In this document: in pieces, positions 1 to 9,480 of the stretch
Layout of the letters: each line of letters starts with the position of its first letter
Position numbering within the stretch: position 1 is the first letter of the stretch
DNA from: Pseudomonas putida
Lineage (GTDB): Bacteria; Pseudomonadota; Gammaproteobacteria; Pseudomonadales; Pseudomonadaceae
Assembly (NCBI RefSeq): GCF_028682455.1
Contig: NZ_JANHLD010000001.1
Location: 558,001-622,000, forward strand
Direction: 5' to 3'
Length of the DNA stretch: 64,000 nucleotides
Notes under the pieces: model-generated
Told to the model about the DNA's origin: nothing
The model's database searches: none
The model's input: the letters and a program-made list of their open reading frames with translations, nothing else
Translations under genes and position numbers: made by a program

Positions 1-912
1 CACCAGGCCCGGGCTCAGCGGATGGTCCTTTACCAGCAGCCTGGCTTCGGACGGCGCGTGAGCGGTGAACGAGGCGATCACATGGTCGATGACCTCGAAC
101 ATGTTGGCGAATGGCGAGTGGTCCTTGATCTGCGCGTCGCTGTCCAGTTGCAAGGGCAACAGGAAGGTTGGGCGGCGCTCGCGGGCGACTTCATCCACCA
201 ACTGATTGGCGCGGCGCGTGGCAAACAGCAAGCGAATACCCTGGCGGATAAAACCTGCGTACTCCATGGCTGCACTGTACGGCGCATGGGTGCGGTAATG
301 AGGGAAGCACACTTTGTTCAGCGCCCCGCCGCTGTGATAGAGCACATCGTGCGCAGCCCGGGATACAAAAGACAGCTTGAAGGCATTGCCATTGCCATAG
401 CGAGCAATGTGCTTGCCGACCTCGCGGTACCAGTCAGGGTCCCGTGGCAGCAGCGAGTTGTTGTTCACGCCGTCGCGCTCCAGGGTGATCCAGTAGGGGC
501 GGAAATACCCTTCCTCGAACACATGCACACGAATACCAAGGCGTCGAGCCAGCACGATTGCAGGACGATGCACCGGACGGCAGTCGCCGAACAGCACAAG
601 GTCAGTCACGTCCAGCTCACGAAAGCGTTCGCTGTAGAAGGCATCCAGCTCATCGGGTCGCATCGAGCAAGAGCTGCGTGAGCCTGCGTTGTACAACACG
701 TCGCCCACATTGAAGCTGATGCAGTTCACACGTTGATCGTTTGCCCGCAATGCTTTGGCAAGCCGACTGAAAAAAGGCGAGCTGACGCCCTGTAGAAACA
801 GAAAGCTGTTACGCGGATGTGGCGCTAGAGGGCGAAGCGTTGCTCGCGCCTTCAGCTTCTCAGGCGTTTCAAGCCCAATAAACTGCTCAAGCGCTGAATC
901 AAGTCTTGCCAT
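1..912 (-). CDS. kpsS: KpsS-type capsule Kdo transferase (3' end outside window)
   Basis: The reading frame opens at ATG 912 (MARLDSALEQ) and runs 304 codons without a stop to the left edge, so the C-terminus is missing. The visible protein has an early strand FLFLQGVSSPFF, the segment FGDCRPVHRPA, then VHVFEEGYFRPYWITLE and LLVKDHPLSP. These are hallmarks of KpsS, the inner-membrane-associated enzyme that places the first beta-Kdo on lyso-phosphatidylglycerol. The start overlaps the 3' end of kpsC by 61 bases in another frame, which suggests translational coupling; GGAG lies about 10 bases upstream. KpsS and KpsC together make the poly-Kdo linker of group 2 capsules. The family call is firm; activity is inferred. 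Confidence 0.88.
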   Translation of the reverse strand, partial: MARLDSALEQFIGLETPEKLKARATLRPLAPHPRNSFLFLQGVSSPFFSRLAKALRANDQRVNCISFNVGDVLYNAGSRSSCSMRPDELDAFYSERFRELDVTDLVLFGDCRPVHRPAIVLARRLGIRVHVFEEGYFRPYWITLERDGVNNNSLLPRDPDWYREVGKHIARYGNGNAFKLSFVSRAAHDVLYHSGGALNKVCFPHYRTHAPYSAAMEYAGFIRQGIRLLFATRRANQLVDEVARERRPTFLLPLQLDSDAQIKDHSPFANMFEVIDHVIASFTAHAPSEARLLVKDHPLSPGLV

Positions 913-2873
913 CTGGATGTTGCTCCGGGCTGCGGTAACGCGTGCCAATGCTGTAATTCGTAGAGAGCCTGTTCGGCGGTGGTGAAGCGGTTGGTGATGC
1001 GGCTGACGTAGGTGGGGTAAAGCAACAGGGTGCCGGCGACCAACTCATCGACGCTCAGTTGTCGTGAGCGACGGGCTTGCACATCGGCATGCAGCGACTT
1101 GTCCTGGGTCAGGCCCCAGCCGGCGTAGAACGGTTGGCCGTACGTAGTCACCGGCACGCCGCGCAACAAGGCTTCGAAGCCGGATTGCGAGGTCAGCACG
1201 TGCACCTCGTCGACGCTATCGAGCAACTGTTGCAGTGGTGTGTCGCCAATGACTTCATCGCACCAGTGCACCGTCTGCGCTTCGTCATCGCCCCGTGCTC
1301 GGGTGCCCGCCAGGACTTCCGGGTGCGGCTTGTACAGCACCCAGGCATCGGGGTTGCCCTTGCGTACGGCCTGCAACAGTTGCAGGTTGCTGCGGATGCG
1401 ATGGGCGCCGAAGCGGATCGAGGCATCGCCTTCGACCTGGCCGGTTACCAGGATGACGCGTTGTACATTTGCGGGGCGTTGCCAGGTGCTACCAGGCAAG
1501 TTGTATTTGGTGATCCCGGCCTGGCAGATGGCCAGGCGCAGTGCGTGTGCCCGATCAAGCAGCGCCTGGTCGAAGGGCTCGGTGCGCAGAATGTGTTCCA
1601 GGCGCGAAGGGCGCGTAGCGTCGTAGTAGATACCCAGGTCGTCGACGACCCAGGACAACGGGCGAGCCTTGCCAGCGCCCAGGCCTACCGAACGCAGGAA
1701 ACCATCTTCGACGCGGTGGACCGGATGAGGATGCGTGGTTAGGTCGGCGTCGTGCTTGCAGCCCCAGGACACCACTGAGAGCTTTTCAGTGAGGGGCTGC
1801 TCGGGTTTGACGAATCGAATAGCCGCACCGTCGAAGAACAACTTCACCAGTGGCTCTTTCCAGCGACTGAAACCCAGCATCTGCACAGTGTTCGGCAGCA
1901 GGCTGCGGTGGCGACGTTGCAGGCCGAGCCAGTTGATCAGCACTTCCGGGCTGCAAGGCTTGCCGTGCTCGGGGCAAACATAGCGGGGGTAGCCTACAAG
2001 GCTTGCATGGATCAACTGCGCAAGGCTTGCCGGCATGCGTCGGGACGGTGCCGGAAGGCGGTCATCGGTCAGGCCCCAACCGGCATAGAAGGGCATGCCC
2101 CAGGTGTGTACGGGCACGTTCCACAGCAGCGCATCGAAGCCCAGTTGCGAGGTCATCACGTACACGGCGCGCATGCGCGGCAGCAGCTCGGCCGGGTGAA
2201 CATTGCGCGACAACACCTGCACACGAGGATGGTTTGCCAGGCCCTTCAGGTCGAAATGCCCCTGCTTGCGACCGGCCACTACGTCCGGATGAACCTTGAG
2301 CAGGACGGTGCTGGTGGGGTAGCGCTCCAGGGCGGCACCCAGCATTGCCATGAAGTCCTCTGGACCTGCGCCCTGCAGCGAGGCATCACCGAAGGTCTGG
2401 TCGGCGACCAGTACGCAGTCGTCAGGCAGGTCGAGGGACTCGATACGGGCGTCGTTGTACTTGGAGACCCGCTGTTGCTGCCATAACAGCTGCAGCGCCA
2501 GGGCACGCTCGGTTTCGCAGGCGGTCAGGGGCGTGGCGATCAATTGTTCAAGGCGTGAGGGAGCGCTGGCATCGTAGTAAATGCCCAGGTCATCGACGAT
2601 CAGCGACAGCGGCGGATCATCGGTACCCAGGCCTACGGAGCGCAGAAAGCCGTCTTCCAGTGTCAGGACAGGTTTGTTGCTCTTCGCCGCGATGGCCATC
2701 GCCTTATGCGCGCTGGGTTTGCGTCCCCAGGCCATGATCTGCTCGGCCTGCTCTGCATCGCCCACAGCACCGTTATGCAGCACGTAGTCGGGCAGCAGCG
2801 AGGGCAGTGTGGCAATGCGTTGAGCACCTTTGGACAGGATCAACAAACGCGGGCGAGGAAAAGCGTCATCCAT
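852..2873 (-). CDS. kpsC: KpsC-type dual-domain poly-Kdo transferase
   Basis: This 673-aa protein is an internal duplication. The segment EDGFLRSVGLG followed by DDLGIYYDA occurs near residue 73 and again near residue 389, and the segment PFYAGWGLT also occurs once in each half. KpsC proteins have this arrangement: two CMP-Kdo-dependent transferase domains that add alternating beta-2,4 and beta-2,7 Kdo residues to the primer laid down by KpsS. The length matches the family, and both copies look intact. It is the first gene of the kpsC-kpsS pair; 187 bases separate it from the upstream kinase gene on the same strand, room for its own promoter. Together with kpsS it fixes the locus as a group 2 capsule rather than an O-antigen. 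Confidence 0.93.
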   Translation of the reverse strand: MDDAFPRPRLLILSKGAQRIATLPSLLPDYVLHNGAVGDAEQAEQIMAWGRKPSAHKAMAIAAKSNKPVLTLEDGFLRSVGLGTDDPPLSLIVDDLGIYYDASAPSRLEQLIATPLTACETERALALQLLWQQQRVSKYNDARIESLDLPDDCVLVADQTFGDASLQGAGPEDFMAMLGAALERYPTSTVLLKVHPDVVAGRKQGHFDLKGLANHPRVQVLSRNVHPAELLPRMRAVYVMTSQLGFDALLWNVPVHTWGMPFYAGWGLTDDRLPAPSRRMPASLAQLIHASLVGYPRYVCPEHGKPCSPEVLINWLGLQRRHRSLLPNTVQMLGFSRWKEPLVKLFFDGAAIRFVKPEQPLTEKLSVVSWGCKHDADLTTHPHPVHRVEDGFLRSVGLGAGKARPLSWVVDDLGIYYDATRPSRLEHILRTEPFDQALLDRAHALRLAICQAGITKYNLPGSTWQRPANVQRVILVTGQVEGDASIRFGAHRIRSNLQLLQAVRKGNPDAWVLYKPHPEVLAGTRARGDDEAQTVHWCDEVIGDTPLQQLLDSVDEVHVLTSQSGFEALLRGVPVTTYGQPFYAGWGLTQDKSLHADVQARRSRQLSVDELVAGTLLLYPTYVSRITNRFTTAEQALYELQHWHALPQPGATSRWQDLIQRLSSLLGLKRLRS

Positions 2874-3060
2874 AAACGTGGAGCAGAAATCCGTTTGAGT
2901 GTGTGGCTGCGCGCGGCAGTGCCGATAGGGTGCCTATCGGGGAAATTATGTCGCGCGGATGTTAATACAAATTCACAAACGGATGACGGACATTTCGTAC
3001 AAATAAGGAGAAATATCCGACAAATCTTAGGTTCACTCTGGGGGCTTCACCCTCGGTTGC
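2874..3060 (-). other. Intergenic stretch upstream of kpsC with a hairpin
   Basis: These 187 bases between the kinase gene and kpsC are clearly AT-richer than their surroundings and hold no credible ORF. A 7-bp perfect inverted repeat (CCGATAG at 2922-2928, CTATCGG at 2934-2940) lies about 50 bases upstream of the kpsC start and has no T tract. The AT-rich part at 2948-3030 could carry a leftward promoter for kpsC-kpsS, but I cannot assign -35 and -10 boxes with confidence. Confidence 0.35.
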
Positions 3061-4101
3061 TCAAAGCAGGCTGAGCAAGTAGTCGTACTTCTCCCGCAGC
3101 ACTGCCATGCGTTGCTTTGCCTGGTACTCCTCGATGGTTTCCGGGCGCAGGCAGTGGTACAGCGCAGTCAGCAGGAATAGGTAGTTCAGGTTGCGCAGGG
3201 CCTCGTCGATGTCGAAGCGGGGGGGCAAGGCTGCACGGTAGGCCTCGATGAATTCCTGTTGCGCGGCGAGGAACACTTTCATGTCCTTGCGACGGAACAG
3301 GCTGCCAAGATAAGCACCGCCATCAAAGCCCACGCGCCCCACCTTGACCTCGCTCCAGTCGATCAACAGCAGTTTGCCTTTGTCGACGAACAGGTTCTTG
3401 CGCAGATAATCCATGTGGCTGATGCAGCGTGGGCTGCGTCGGGCGGCGGCTTGAAGGCGGGCCAGCACGGGGGTGAAGGCCTTGAACTTGTCTGCCAGGC
3501 CGGTGAAGCGCTCGTCGCGCTGTGCCAGGCGCTCGAGCTCAGGCAGGCAGCGGGCAAAATTGAAGCGCGGACGCAGCAGGAACCAGGGGCGGAAGAAGTC
3601 CATGCTCCACAGCAGCGGTGCCTTGTGCAGCGGCTGCTCGTGCAAGTAACGATGGCTCAGGCTTTCAAGCTCGACAATGCCCAGCGCCAGCTGTTTGGCG
3701 ATGGCATGCATTCGCGGCGGTTTGCCACGTACGAACTCGGTGAAAATAAGGCTTTCGCCGGGGGTTTCGATAACCCCCAGGCAGGCGGGGTAGTGGAAGT
3801 GTTCACTGCCGCTGAGCATGCCCTGAATACGGTGGAATCGCGCTTCCTGGCTGCCTATAAAGGCGAGCTTGCGAATTGATTTCTCAACCAGTTCGACTTG
3901 CTGGCCGGTGCAGGGGTCGAGCAGTTGATGATGACGGACGTAGTTGACGAATGAAGCGTTCGAGTCAAGGTCCTGGCTAGTGATGTCCAGCGGCAGTTCG
4001 CCCCATTGAGGCATCAGCGCCTGCAGGTGGTGGTCCAATCGGCCTTGTTGCCAGCGGTAAAGCGTTCTGCAGCCTTGCAGGGGGTGTAGATCCGTATTCA
4101 T
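3061..4101 (-). CDS. APH/choline-kinase-fold protein of the capsule locus
   Basis: A 346-aa soluble protein read from ATG 4101; a TTG six codons upstream is possible but less likely. Its C-terminal half has the catalytic signature of small-molecule kinases with the aminoglycoside phosphotransferase fold: HMDYLRKN near residue 229 (catalytic Asp and downstream Asn) and LLIDWSEV near residue 247 (metal-binding Asp). The N-terminal part has LVEKSIRKLAFIG, plausibly the ATP-lysine strand, and LIFTEFVRGKPPRM, which resembles a hinge. The substrate is unknown. It sits between kpsC and divergent kpsF, so I infer phosphorylation of a capsule precursor, Kdo or a lipid primer. LicA-type choline kinase or a Kdo kinase are alternatives, but the motif is not the DLNAHN form I associate with KdkA. 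Confidence 0.72.
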   Translation of the reverse strand: MNTDLHPLQGCRTLYRWQQGRLDHHLQALMPQWGELPLDITSQDLDSNASFVNYVRHHQLLDPCTGQQVELVEKSIRKLAFIGSQEARFHRIQGMLSGSEHFHYPACLGVIETPGESLIFTEFVRGKPPRMHAIAKQLALGIVELESLSHRYLHEQPLHKAPLLWSMDFFRPWFLLRPRFNFARCLPELERLAQRDERFTGLADKFKAFTPVLARLQAAARRSPRCISHMDYLRKNLFVDKGKLLLIDWSEVKVGRVGFDGGAYLGSLFRRKDMKVFLAAQQEFIEAYRAALPPRFDIDEALRNLNYLFLLTALYHCLRPETIEEYQAKQRMAVLREKYDYLLSLL

Positions 4102-4343
4102 GAGCTTCAACTTAGGCAACTGCCGTTTGTCCGATTTGTAGCGGTTTTGGTAACAATATGCTGAGTCATACAGAGCGCAGGCACAACGAAAAGTTTACCT
4201 TGCTGGCCGCCGGAGTGGGATGGAGGCCACATTGGCGCGTTTAAATTGGCCGCTCAGCCGTAAAGGGACTTTTCTAAATGTTGCAAAATCCTTAAAATTC
4301 GCCGCTCGAAACCATGTTGTTTTTCAGGGACGAAAGTCAAAAA
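4102..4343. promoter_or_regulatory. Divergent intergenic region, kinase gene / kpsF
   Basis: This 242-base gap separates two divergent genes and must hold the promoters for rightward kpsF and the leftward kinase gene. It is mixed in composition, with AT-rich patches at 4137-4170 and 4255-4300. No single -35/-10 pair stands out enough to annotate, and no ORF of note is present. Confidence 0.4.
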
Positions 4344-5276
4344 ATGAATCACCTCGCTATTGCTAAAGAAGCCCTTATCGCGCAAGCCCAGGCGGTTACC
4401 CAACTGGCAGATCGCTTGAATGGCGAATTCCAGCAGGCTGTTGAACTGATTCTCGGTTGCCAGGGACGCACCGTGGTCTGTGGCATGGGTAAATCCGGCC
4501 TTATCGGGCAAAAGATGGTCGCCACTTTTGCATCCACCGGTACCCCAAGTTTCTTCCTGCATCCGGCTGAAGCCTTCCACGGCGACTTGGGGATGCTCAA
4601 GCCGATCGATGTGCTGATTCTGATCAGCTACAGCGGCGAGACTGAAGAGCTGATCAAGCTGATCCCGAGCCTCAAATCCTTCGGCAATAAATTTATCGCC
4701 ATGACTGGCAACGGCAACTCGACCTTGGCCAAGCATGCCGACATCTGGCTGGACATCTCCGTCGAGCGCGAAGTGTGTCCGAACAACCTGGCGCCGACCA
4801 CTTCCACCCTGGCAACCATGGCCATGGGTGATGCACTGGCGGTAGCGCTGATCGAGGCCATCCAATTCAAGCCTATGGACTTCGCCCGTTACCACCCCGG
4901 CGGCAGCCTGGGCCGTAAATTGCTGACCCGCGTCAGCGATGTCATGCACTCGCCAGCACCGGTCGTTACCCCGGACACCAGCTTCCATGATTGCCTGATG
5001 GTCATGACTCAATGCCGTATGGGCCTGACGGTAGTCATGGACGAGCACAAGCTGGTTGGTATCGTTACTGATGGCGACCTGCGTCGTGCGTTGCTCGAAA
5101 ACGAAGGGATCATTCACACTACCGTGGCCCACTTCATGACTGCCAATCCGCATACCATCAAGTCGGATGCGCAATTGTCTGAAGCCGAAGCCTACATGCG
5201 GGACAACAAGATCCGCGCCTTGGCTGTGACCGACCATGACAATGCGGTTGTGGGTGTGGTCGAGATCTTCGACTGA
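4344..5276 (+). CDS. kpsF: D-arabinose-5-phosphate isomerase, KpsF/KdsD family
   Basis: A 310-aa protein with an N-terminal SIS sugar isomerase domain (CGMGKSGLIGQK near 50, SYSGETEELIKL near 93) and two C-terminal CBS domains from about residue 198. It interconverts D-ribulose 5-phosphate and D-arabinose 5-phosphate, the first committed step to Kdo. ATG 4344 (MNHLAIAKEA) is preferred over ATG 4314 because the SIS fold of relatives begins there; the shorter form has the usual family length. It is transcribed opposite to the other Kdo genes, ends against the kdsB-kdsC fusion, and shares a terminator with it. It is probably a dedicated capsule copy, since a housekeeping kdsD is expected elsewhere in the genome. 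Confidence 0.92.
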   Translation: MNHLAIAKEALIAQAQAVTQLADRLNGEFQQAVELILGCQGRTVVCGMGKSGLIGQKMVATFASTGTPSFFLHPAEAFHGDLGMLKPIDVLILISYSGETEELIKLIPSLKSFGNKFIAMTGNGNSTLAKHADIWLDISVEREVCPNNLAPTTSTLATMAMGDALAVALIEAIQFKPMDFARYHPGGSLGRKLLTRVSDVMHSPAPVVTPDTSFHDCLMVMTQCRMGLTVVMDEHKLVGIVTDGDLRRALLENEGIIHTTVAHFMTANPHTIKSDAQLSEAEAYMRDNKIRALAVTDHDNAVVGVVEIFD

Positions 5277-5302
5277 TCCAGCGGCGTCACGCTGAAAGTA
5301 GA

Positions 5303-5328
5303 ACGGGGCCTGAAGGCCCCGTTTTTTT
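5303..5328. terminator. Rho-independent terminator between kpsF and kdsB-kdsC
   Basis: A perfect GC-rich hairpin (ACGGGGCC, loop TGAA, GGCCCCGT) is followed by seven T residues on the plus strand. It lies 26 bases after the kpsF stop and just past the stop of the convergent kdsB-kdsC gene. It terminates kpsF; on the minus strand the T tract is absent, so leftward termination is less certain. Confidence 0.9.
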
Positions 5329-5334
5329 GCTTGG

Positions 5335-6621
5335 TTATTGCGCCATCTTCGCCATCACTTGCGCATAGCCTGCCGCAGTGCCCAGCACCGCATCCTTGCC
5401 TTGCGCAATCAGAATGGCGTCCGCCACCTCGCGGAATGCACCGGTACCTCCAGCAGCACCGAGTACGTTGGTAGCCGCTGCCTTGACGTATGCCGGCGCA
5501 TCGGCCACGGCAAACGACAGGGCGCAGGCTGCAAACGCCGGCAAGTCGATGCAGTCGTCACCGATACACGCCGTTTGCGCAGCGCTGACACCGGCTTCGG
5601 CCATCAGCTGATTGCAGGCTGCCTGCTTGTCCTTCACGCCGAACTGGCAGAGCGTGATACCCAGGTCGGCAACCCGCTTGCGCAGCGTCGCCGAGTCACG
5701 ACCCGACAACACCGCCACGCGCACACCGTTCTCTTCCAGCAGACGCATGCCCATGCCGTCGCGCACATGGAAGCGCTTCAAGCATTCGCCCGTGGCGTCG
5801 TAGTAAATGCCGCCGTCCGTGAGGACGCCGTCGACATCGGTAATCACCAGGCGAACGTCATTGAGCGTCGGCTTTGCAGCTGGCGCCTGGCCGCTCATCA
5901 ACGCACGCACTTGCTCCAGGCACTCAGGCGTATCAACGCCCGGGCCGGTCGGCTCCACCTGATAGGCACGAATGCAGTAACCGGCGGCCATCAGTCGCAG
6001 TTGCTCAAGCTTCTCGGCGTGCTCGAGCATTGGCTGTGGCAAGCCGCTGTAGTCGGCCAGTACATCGCGGCGATAACCGTAGACGCCCACATGCTTGAGG
6101 TAGTTCGCCACTTCACCATCACGCGGGTAGGGGATCGGCGAGCGGCTGAAGTACAGCGCATTGCCGTTGTTCGCCAGTACCACTTTTACCGTATTGGGGT
6201 TGGCGGCCTCGTGGCTGTCGATCGCGTGGCACAGAGTGCCCACCTTCACGCTGGCATCGGCGAGCATGCCAGCGGCCAGGGCTTCGATGTCTGCCGGGCG
6301 CACCAGCGGCTCATCGCCTTGCAGGTTGATGTAGATGTCTGCCTCGACCTGGGCCATGACTTCAGCCAGGCGGTCAGTACCGGAGGGATGCTCCGGCGAA
6401 GTCATCACACATTTGCCGCCGAATGCGCGCACGGCTTGTGCGACGCGCTCGTCATCAGTGGCAACGACTACCATCTGGGCATTGGCGACCTGCAGGGAAC
6501 GCTCATACACGTGCTGCACCATCGGTTTGCCGACGATATCAGCCAGTGGTTTGCCCGGGAGGCGCGTGGAGCCATAGCGGGCCGGAATGACAATCGCGAC
6601 CCGTTGTTCTGTGCTAGTCAT
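5335..6621 (-). CDS. kdsB-kdsC: Fused CMP-Kdo synthetase and Kdo-8-phosphate phosphatase
   Basis: One 428-aa frame holds two enzymes that are normally separate. Residues about 1-247 are KdsB: the CTP-binding loop PARYGSTRLPGKPL at 12-25, then SGTDRLAE and NLQGDEPL. After a short Ala/Pro linker (GQAPAAKP), residues about 253-428 are KdsC, a HAD phosphatase with DVDGVLTDGG (nucleophile and acid Asp), VLSGRDS and IGDDCIDLPAF. Together they catalyse Kdo-8-P to Kdo and Kdo to CMP-Kdo, the last two steps before KpsS/KpsC. ATG 6621 is chosen because AAGGA lies 8 bases upstream; a GTG two codons earlier is possible. Both halves keep their catalytic motifs. The gene follows kdsA by 31 bases and is the last gene of the long leftward operon. 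Confidence 0.92.
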   Translation of the reverse strand: MTSTEQRVAIVIPARYGSTRLPGKPLADIVGKPMVQHVYERSLQVANAQMVVVATDDERVAQAVRAFGGKCVMTSPEHPSGTDRLAEVMAQVEADIYINLQGDEPLVRPADIEALAAGMLADASVKVGTLCHAIDSHEAANPNTVKVVLANNGNALYFSRSPIPYPRDGEVANYLKHVGVYGYRRDVLADYSGLPQPMLEHAEKLEQLRLMAAGYCIRAYQVEPTGPGVDTPECLEQVRALMSGQAPAAKPTLNDVRLVITDVDGVLTDGGIYYDATGECLKRFHVRDGMGMRLLEENGVRVAVLSGRDSATLRKRVADLGITLCQFGVKDKQAACNQLMAEAGVSAAQTACIGDDCIDLPAFAACALSFAVADAPAYVKAAATNVLGAAGGTGAFREVADAILIAQGKDAVLGTAAGYAQVMAKMAQ

Positions 6622-6652
6622 GTTCACAATCCTTGCTTTGACAGACGCAGCT

Positions 6653-7492
<840 letters not shown>

Positions 7493-7524
7493 TTAGTATC
7501 TCTCTTTAAAGCGTCTAGCATTGT

Positions 7525-9099
7525 TCAAGCAACATATTCGTCGTAAAGACGCAGCGCATTGATCAACATGGCTTCTTGGCGATCTGGTCGGTCGGAATGC
7601 AGCGGTAACATAGACAGGAACAGAAGTACCGTCAATGGAAGTATGGCCTTACCCTCTATGCCGGGTATTAACTCGGCATCCAAAAACGACTTCTGAATAT
7701 TTAAAAGTCTATCGTCGGTGCGGAAGCGAATTGTAGGGGCCTGTGACTCAAAGCGTTCTATCTGGTAGCGCCCAGCGATAATAAAATCATAAAGTCCAAC
7801 GACTGAGTGGCATGCCTTCGCCAGGTCGTATTTTTGATCACCCAATAGCGTGAGCTCTTGCTTCTGATTCATGCCTCGAGGGTCGATGACCTTGAGTGAG
7901 ACACTACGAGAATCAAACAGGATATTGCTGAAGCAAAGATCGCCGTGAAGAATGGTTGGAATCAAAGGTAGCGCTAAGGTGCGCTGGATACAATCCTTGG
8001 CAATATCAAGGAGGGAGCCAAAACTACGCCTCCCGTAAGACATTGACGCGCTGAGGTTCAGGCCGGTAGCGCTGCAATATTCTTCGAGCCGGGCATAGGT
8101 TTTGTTTTCATACAAATGGATTGCATCGGCTGCAATGCTATCAATTTGAGCAGAAGACAAAATGTCCGAGGCGCACGCGCGTGCATCATTCAAAAAAATC
8201 GCGGTGAGCTTAAATATCCTGCGCCAGAAGAAATCGGGGTTCCGTCCGTGAACGAATACCTCATTCAAAGGGCTGCAAGGAAGATATTCAAGTACGTAAT
8301 AGGGGGCGCCATTTTCTGGGTTCAAGCCGCTATCGATGAGCTGAGGCGTATAGCGTCGTAAGCCAATGGGGAGTTTTTTGAACCACTCACTTTCGGCAAG
8401 AATTTTTTTGTGGGCAGTTCCGGATTTCCAAACAATACCATTCTCTATGCGCAAGTCGTTAAATACGCGTTGAGTGGTAATTTGTGAGCGGGAAGAAAAA
8501 TAGGTGTTGACATGACCCAGGTCATGCCAGCCGGATGCCTCTTCCACCGAAAGCGTATTGAAATCGGAATAAAGTCGCACCGACTTAACGAAATTTCCTT
8601 GAGACAGTGCAAGCGAGCGAATAAAGTGGCGCGGGGAAGAGAAGGAAAAATAACCGCACCAAACCAATGGCGAGCCGGCGGTGTTTTTTTCAGATTCCCA
8701 ATTGTAATCATCATCCGATGGGGCGACAGCAATAATATCTAGCGCTCGAGGTATCTCATCGAGAAGCGTATCGCCATGTAATAGTCGTAGAGGCTCTTCA
8801 AAACTTTTGTGGGTGGTAACTGTGTTGAGAACAAACAGCAACGCCTCTGCCAAGCTGAACTGCTCAGGCACGTAGACGGGTTCTATGTCGAGCGCTTTAA
8901 ATATATGTGTTTCATCAATAGTCAATTCATATCCATTGGGGAGCGAGACGTAAATCTGCTCACCGCAGGCTTTTCGCAGCATTGGAACTTGGTATTCCAG
9001 CAACTTTTTGTTGCCGAGAGGCAATAAACACGGAGGAATTCTACCAAATTCAGTCCTGAATTCAGGGATCACATAGGCTGCGGAATTGATGATGATCAT
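7525..9099 (-). CDS. Nucleotidyltransferase-like domain fused to APH-type kinase
   Basis: A 524-aa protein in two parts. Residues 1 to about 230 resemble a sugar-phosphate nucleotidyltransferase: strand MIIINSAAYV, then PCLLPLGNKKLLEYQ where such enzymes have a P-K-x-L-x-x-xxG motif, and LLHGDTLLDEIP at the usual metal-Asp position. The classical GxGTR loop is missing, so catalysis is uncertain. Residues about 260-524 are a kinase of the aminoglycoside phosphotransferase fold, with ILHGDLCFSNILFD near 383 and LKVIDPRG near 405. The start overlaps the upstream phosphatase stop by four bases (ATGA). With its neighbours it points to making an activated or phosphorylated capsule building block; the substrate is unknown. 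Base composition is AT-richer than the flanks. Confidence 0.7.
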   Translation of the reverse strand: MIIINSAAYVIPEFRTEFGRIPPCLLPLGNKKLLEYQVPMLRKACGEQIYVSLPNGYELTIDETHIFKALDIEPVYVPEQFSLAEALLFVLNTVTTHKSFEEPLRLLHGDTLLDEIPRALDIIAVAPSDDDYNWESEKNTAGSPLVWCGYFSFSSPRHFIRSLALSQGNFVKSVRLYSDFNTLSVEEASGWHDLGHVNTYFSSRSQITTQRVFNDLRIENGIVWKSGTAHKKILAESEWFKKLPIGLRRYTPQLIDSGLNPENGAPYYVLEYLPCSPLNEVFVHGRNPDFFWRRIFKLTAIFLNDARACASDILSSAQIDSIAADAIHLYENKTYARLEEYCSATGLNLSASMSYGRRSFGSLLDIAKDCIQRTLALPLIPTILHGDLCFSNILFDSRSVSLKVIDPRGMNQKQELTLLGDQKYDLAKACHSVVGLYDFIIAGRYQIERFESQAPTIRFRTDDRLLNIQKSFLDAELIPGIEGKAILPLTVLLFLSMLPLHSDRPDRQEAMLINALRLYDEYVA

Positions 9100-9467
9100 G
9101 TTTCGATTCCTGTCAGCATTTTGATTTCATCGTATGAAAGATTCGCAAATTCCTCAGGTCGAATTGCCTTGTCGTCAACATAAAAACCTTCATGCCCACA
9201 CCACGGTTTGCCTACGTAAATTTCATCGAACGGGACGTCATGGCGAGCCAGCCAGTCCATAATAACGGGGAGTGTGTTGGCAGTAATTTTCCCAACGTTC
9301 CCTGAGTAGGTGCGCATATTCCGGCTTGTGCTAATAACAATTTCGAAGCCCAGCGCTTTGTACTCTCGGAGCTTGTTGATTACAGGAATGTTTGGTGTGG
9401 ATTCGGCGTATTTTCCTGCTTGTGTAGAGCAGATCGTCTCGTCTAAATCCATGATGATTCTTTTCAT
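9096..9467 (-). CDS. Small HAD phosphatase, EcbF/BcbF-like
   Basis: A 123-aa protein starting at ATG 9467, with GGGAC seven bases upstream; the frame stays open 29 codons further but overlaps the previous gene and lacks a start signal. It begins with HAD motif I, MKRIIMDLDETIC, followed by VISTSRNMRTYSG (motif II) and GFYVDDKAIRPEEF (motif IV region). Its size and motifs fit the EcbF/BcbF phosphatase family known from Haemophilus and Pasteurella capsule loci. The expected role is dephosphorylation of a capsule precursor; the substrate is not known. It lies between two nucleotidyltransferase-type genes, with gaps of 13 and -4 bases, so the three are likely translated together. Confidence 0.8.
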   Translation of the reverse strand: MKRIIMDLDETICSTQAGKYAESTPNIPVINKLREYKALGFEIVISTSRNMRTYSGNVGKITANTLPVIMDWLARHDVPFDEIYVGKPWCGHEGFYVDDKAIRPEEFANLSYDEIKMLTGIET

Positions 9468-9480
9468 TAATTGTCCCGAA

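Noticed and set aside
7525..9099. MeOPN-type phosphoramidate pathway suggested by kinase plus nucleotidyltransferase plus small hydrolase
   Set aside because: The Campylobacter set includes a glutamine amidotransferase-type hydrolase and an L-glutamine kinase of a different family; neither is seen here.
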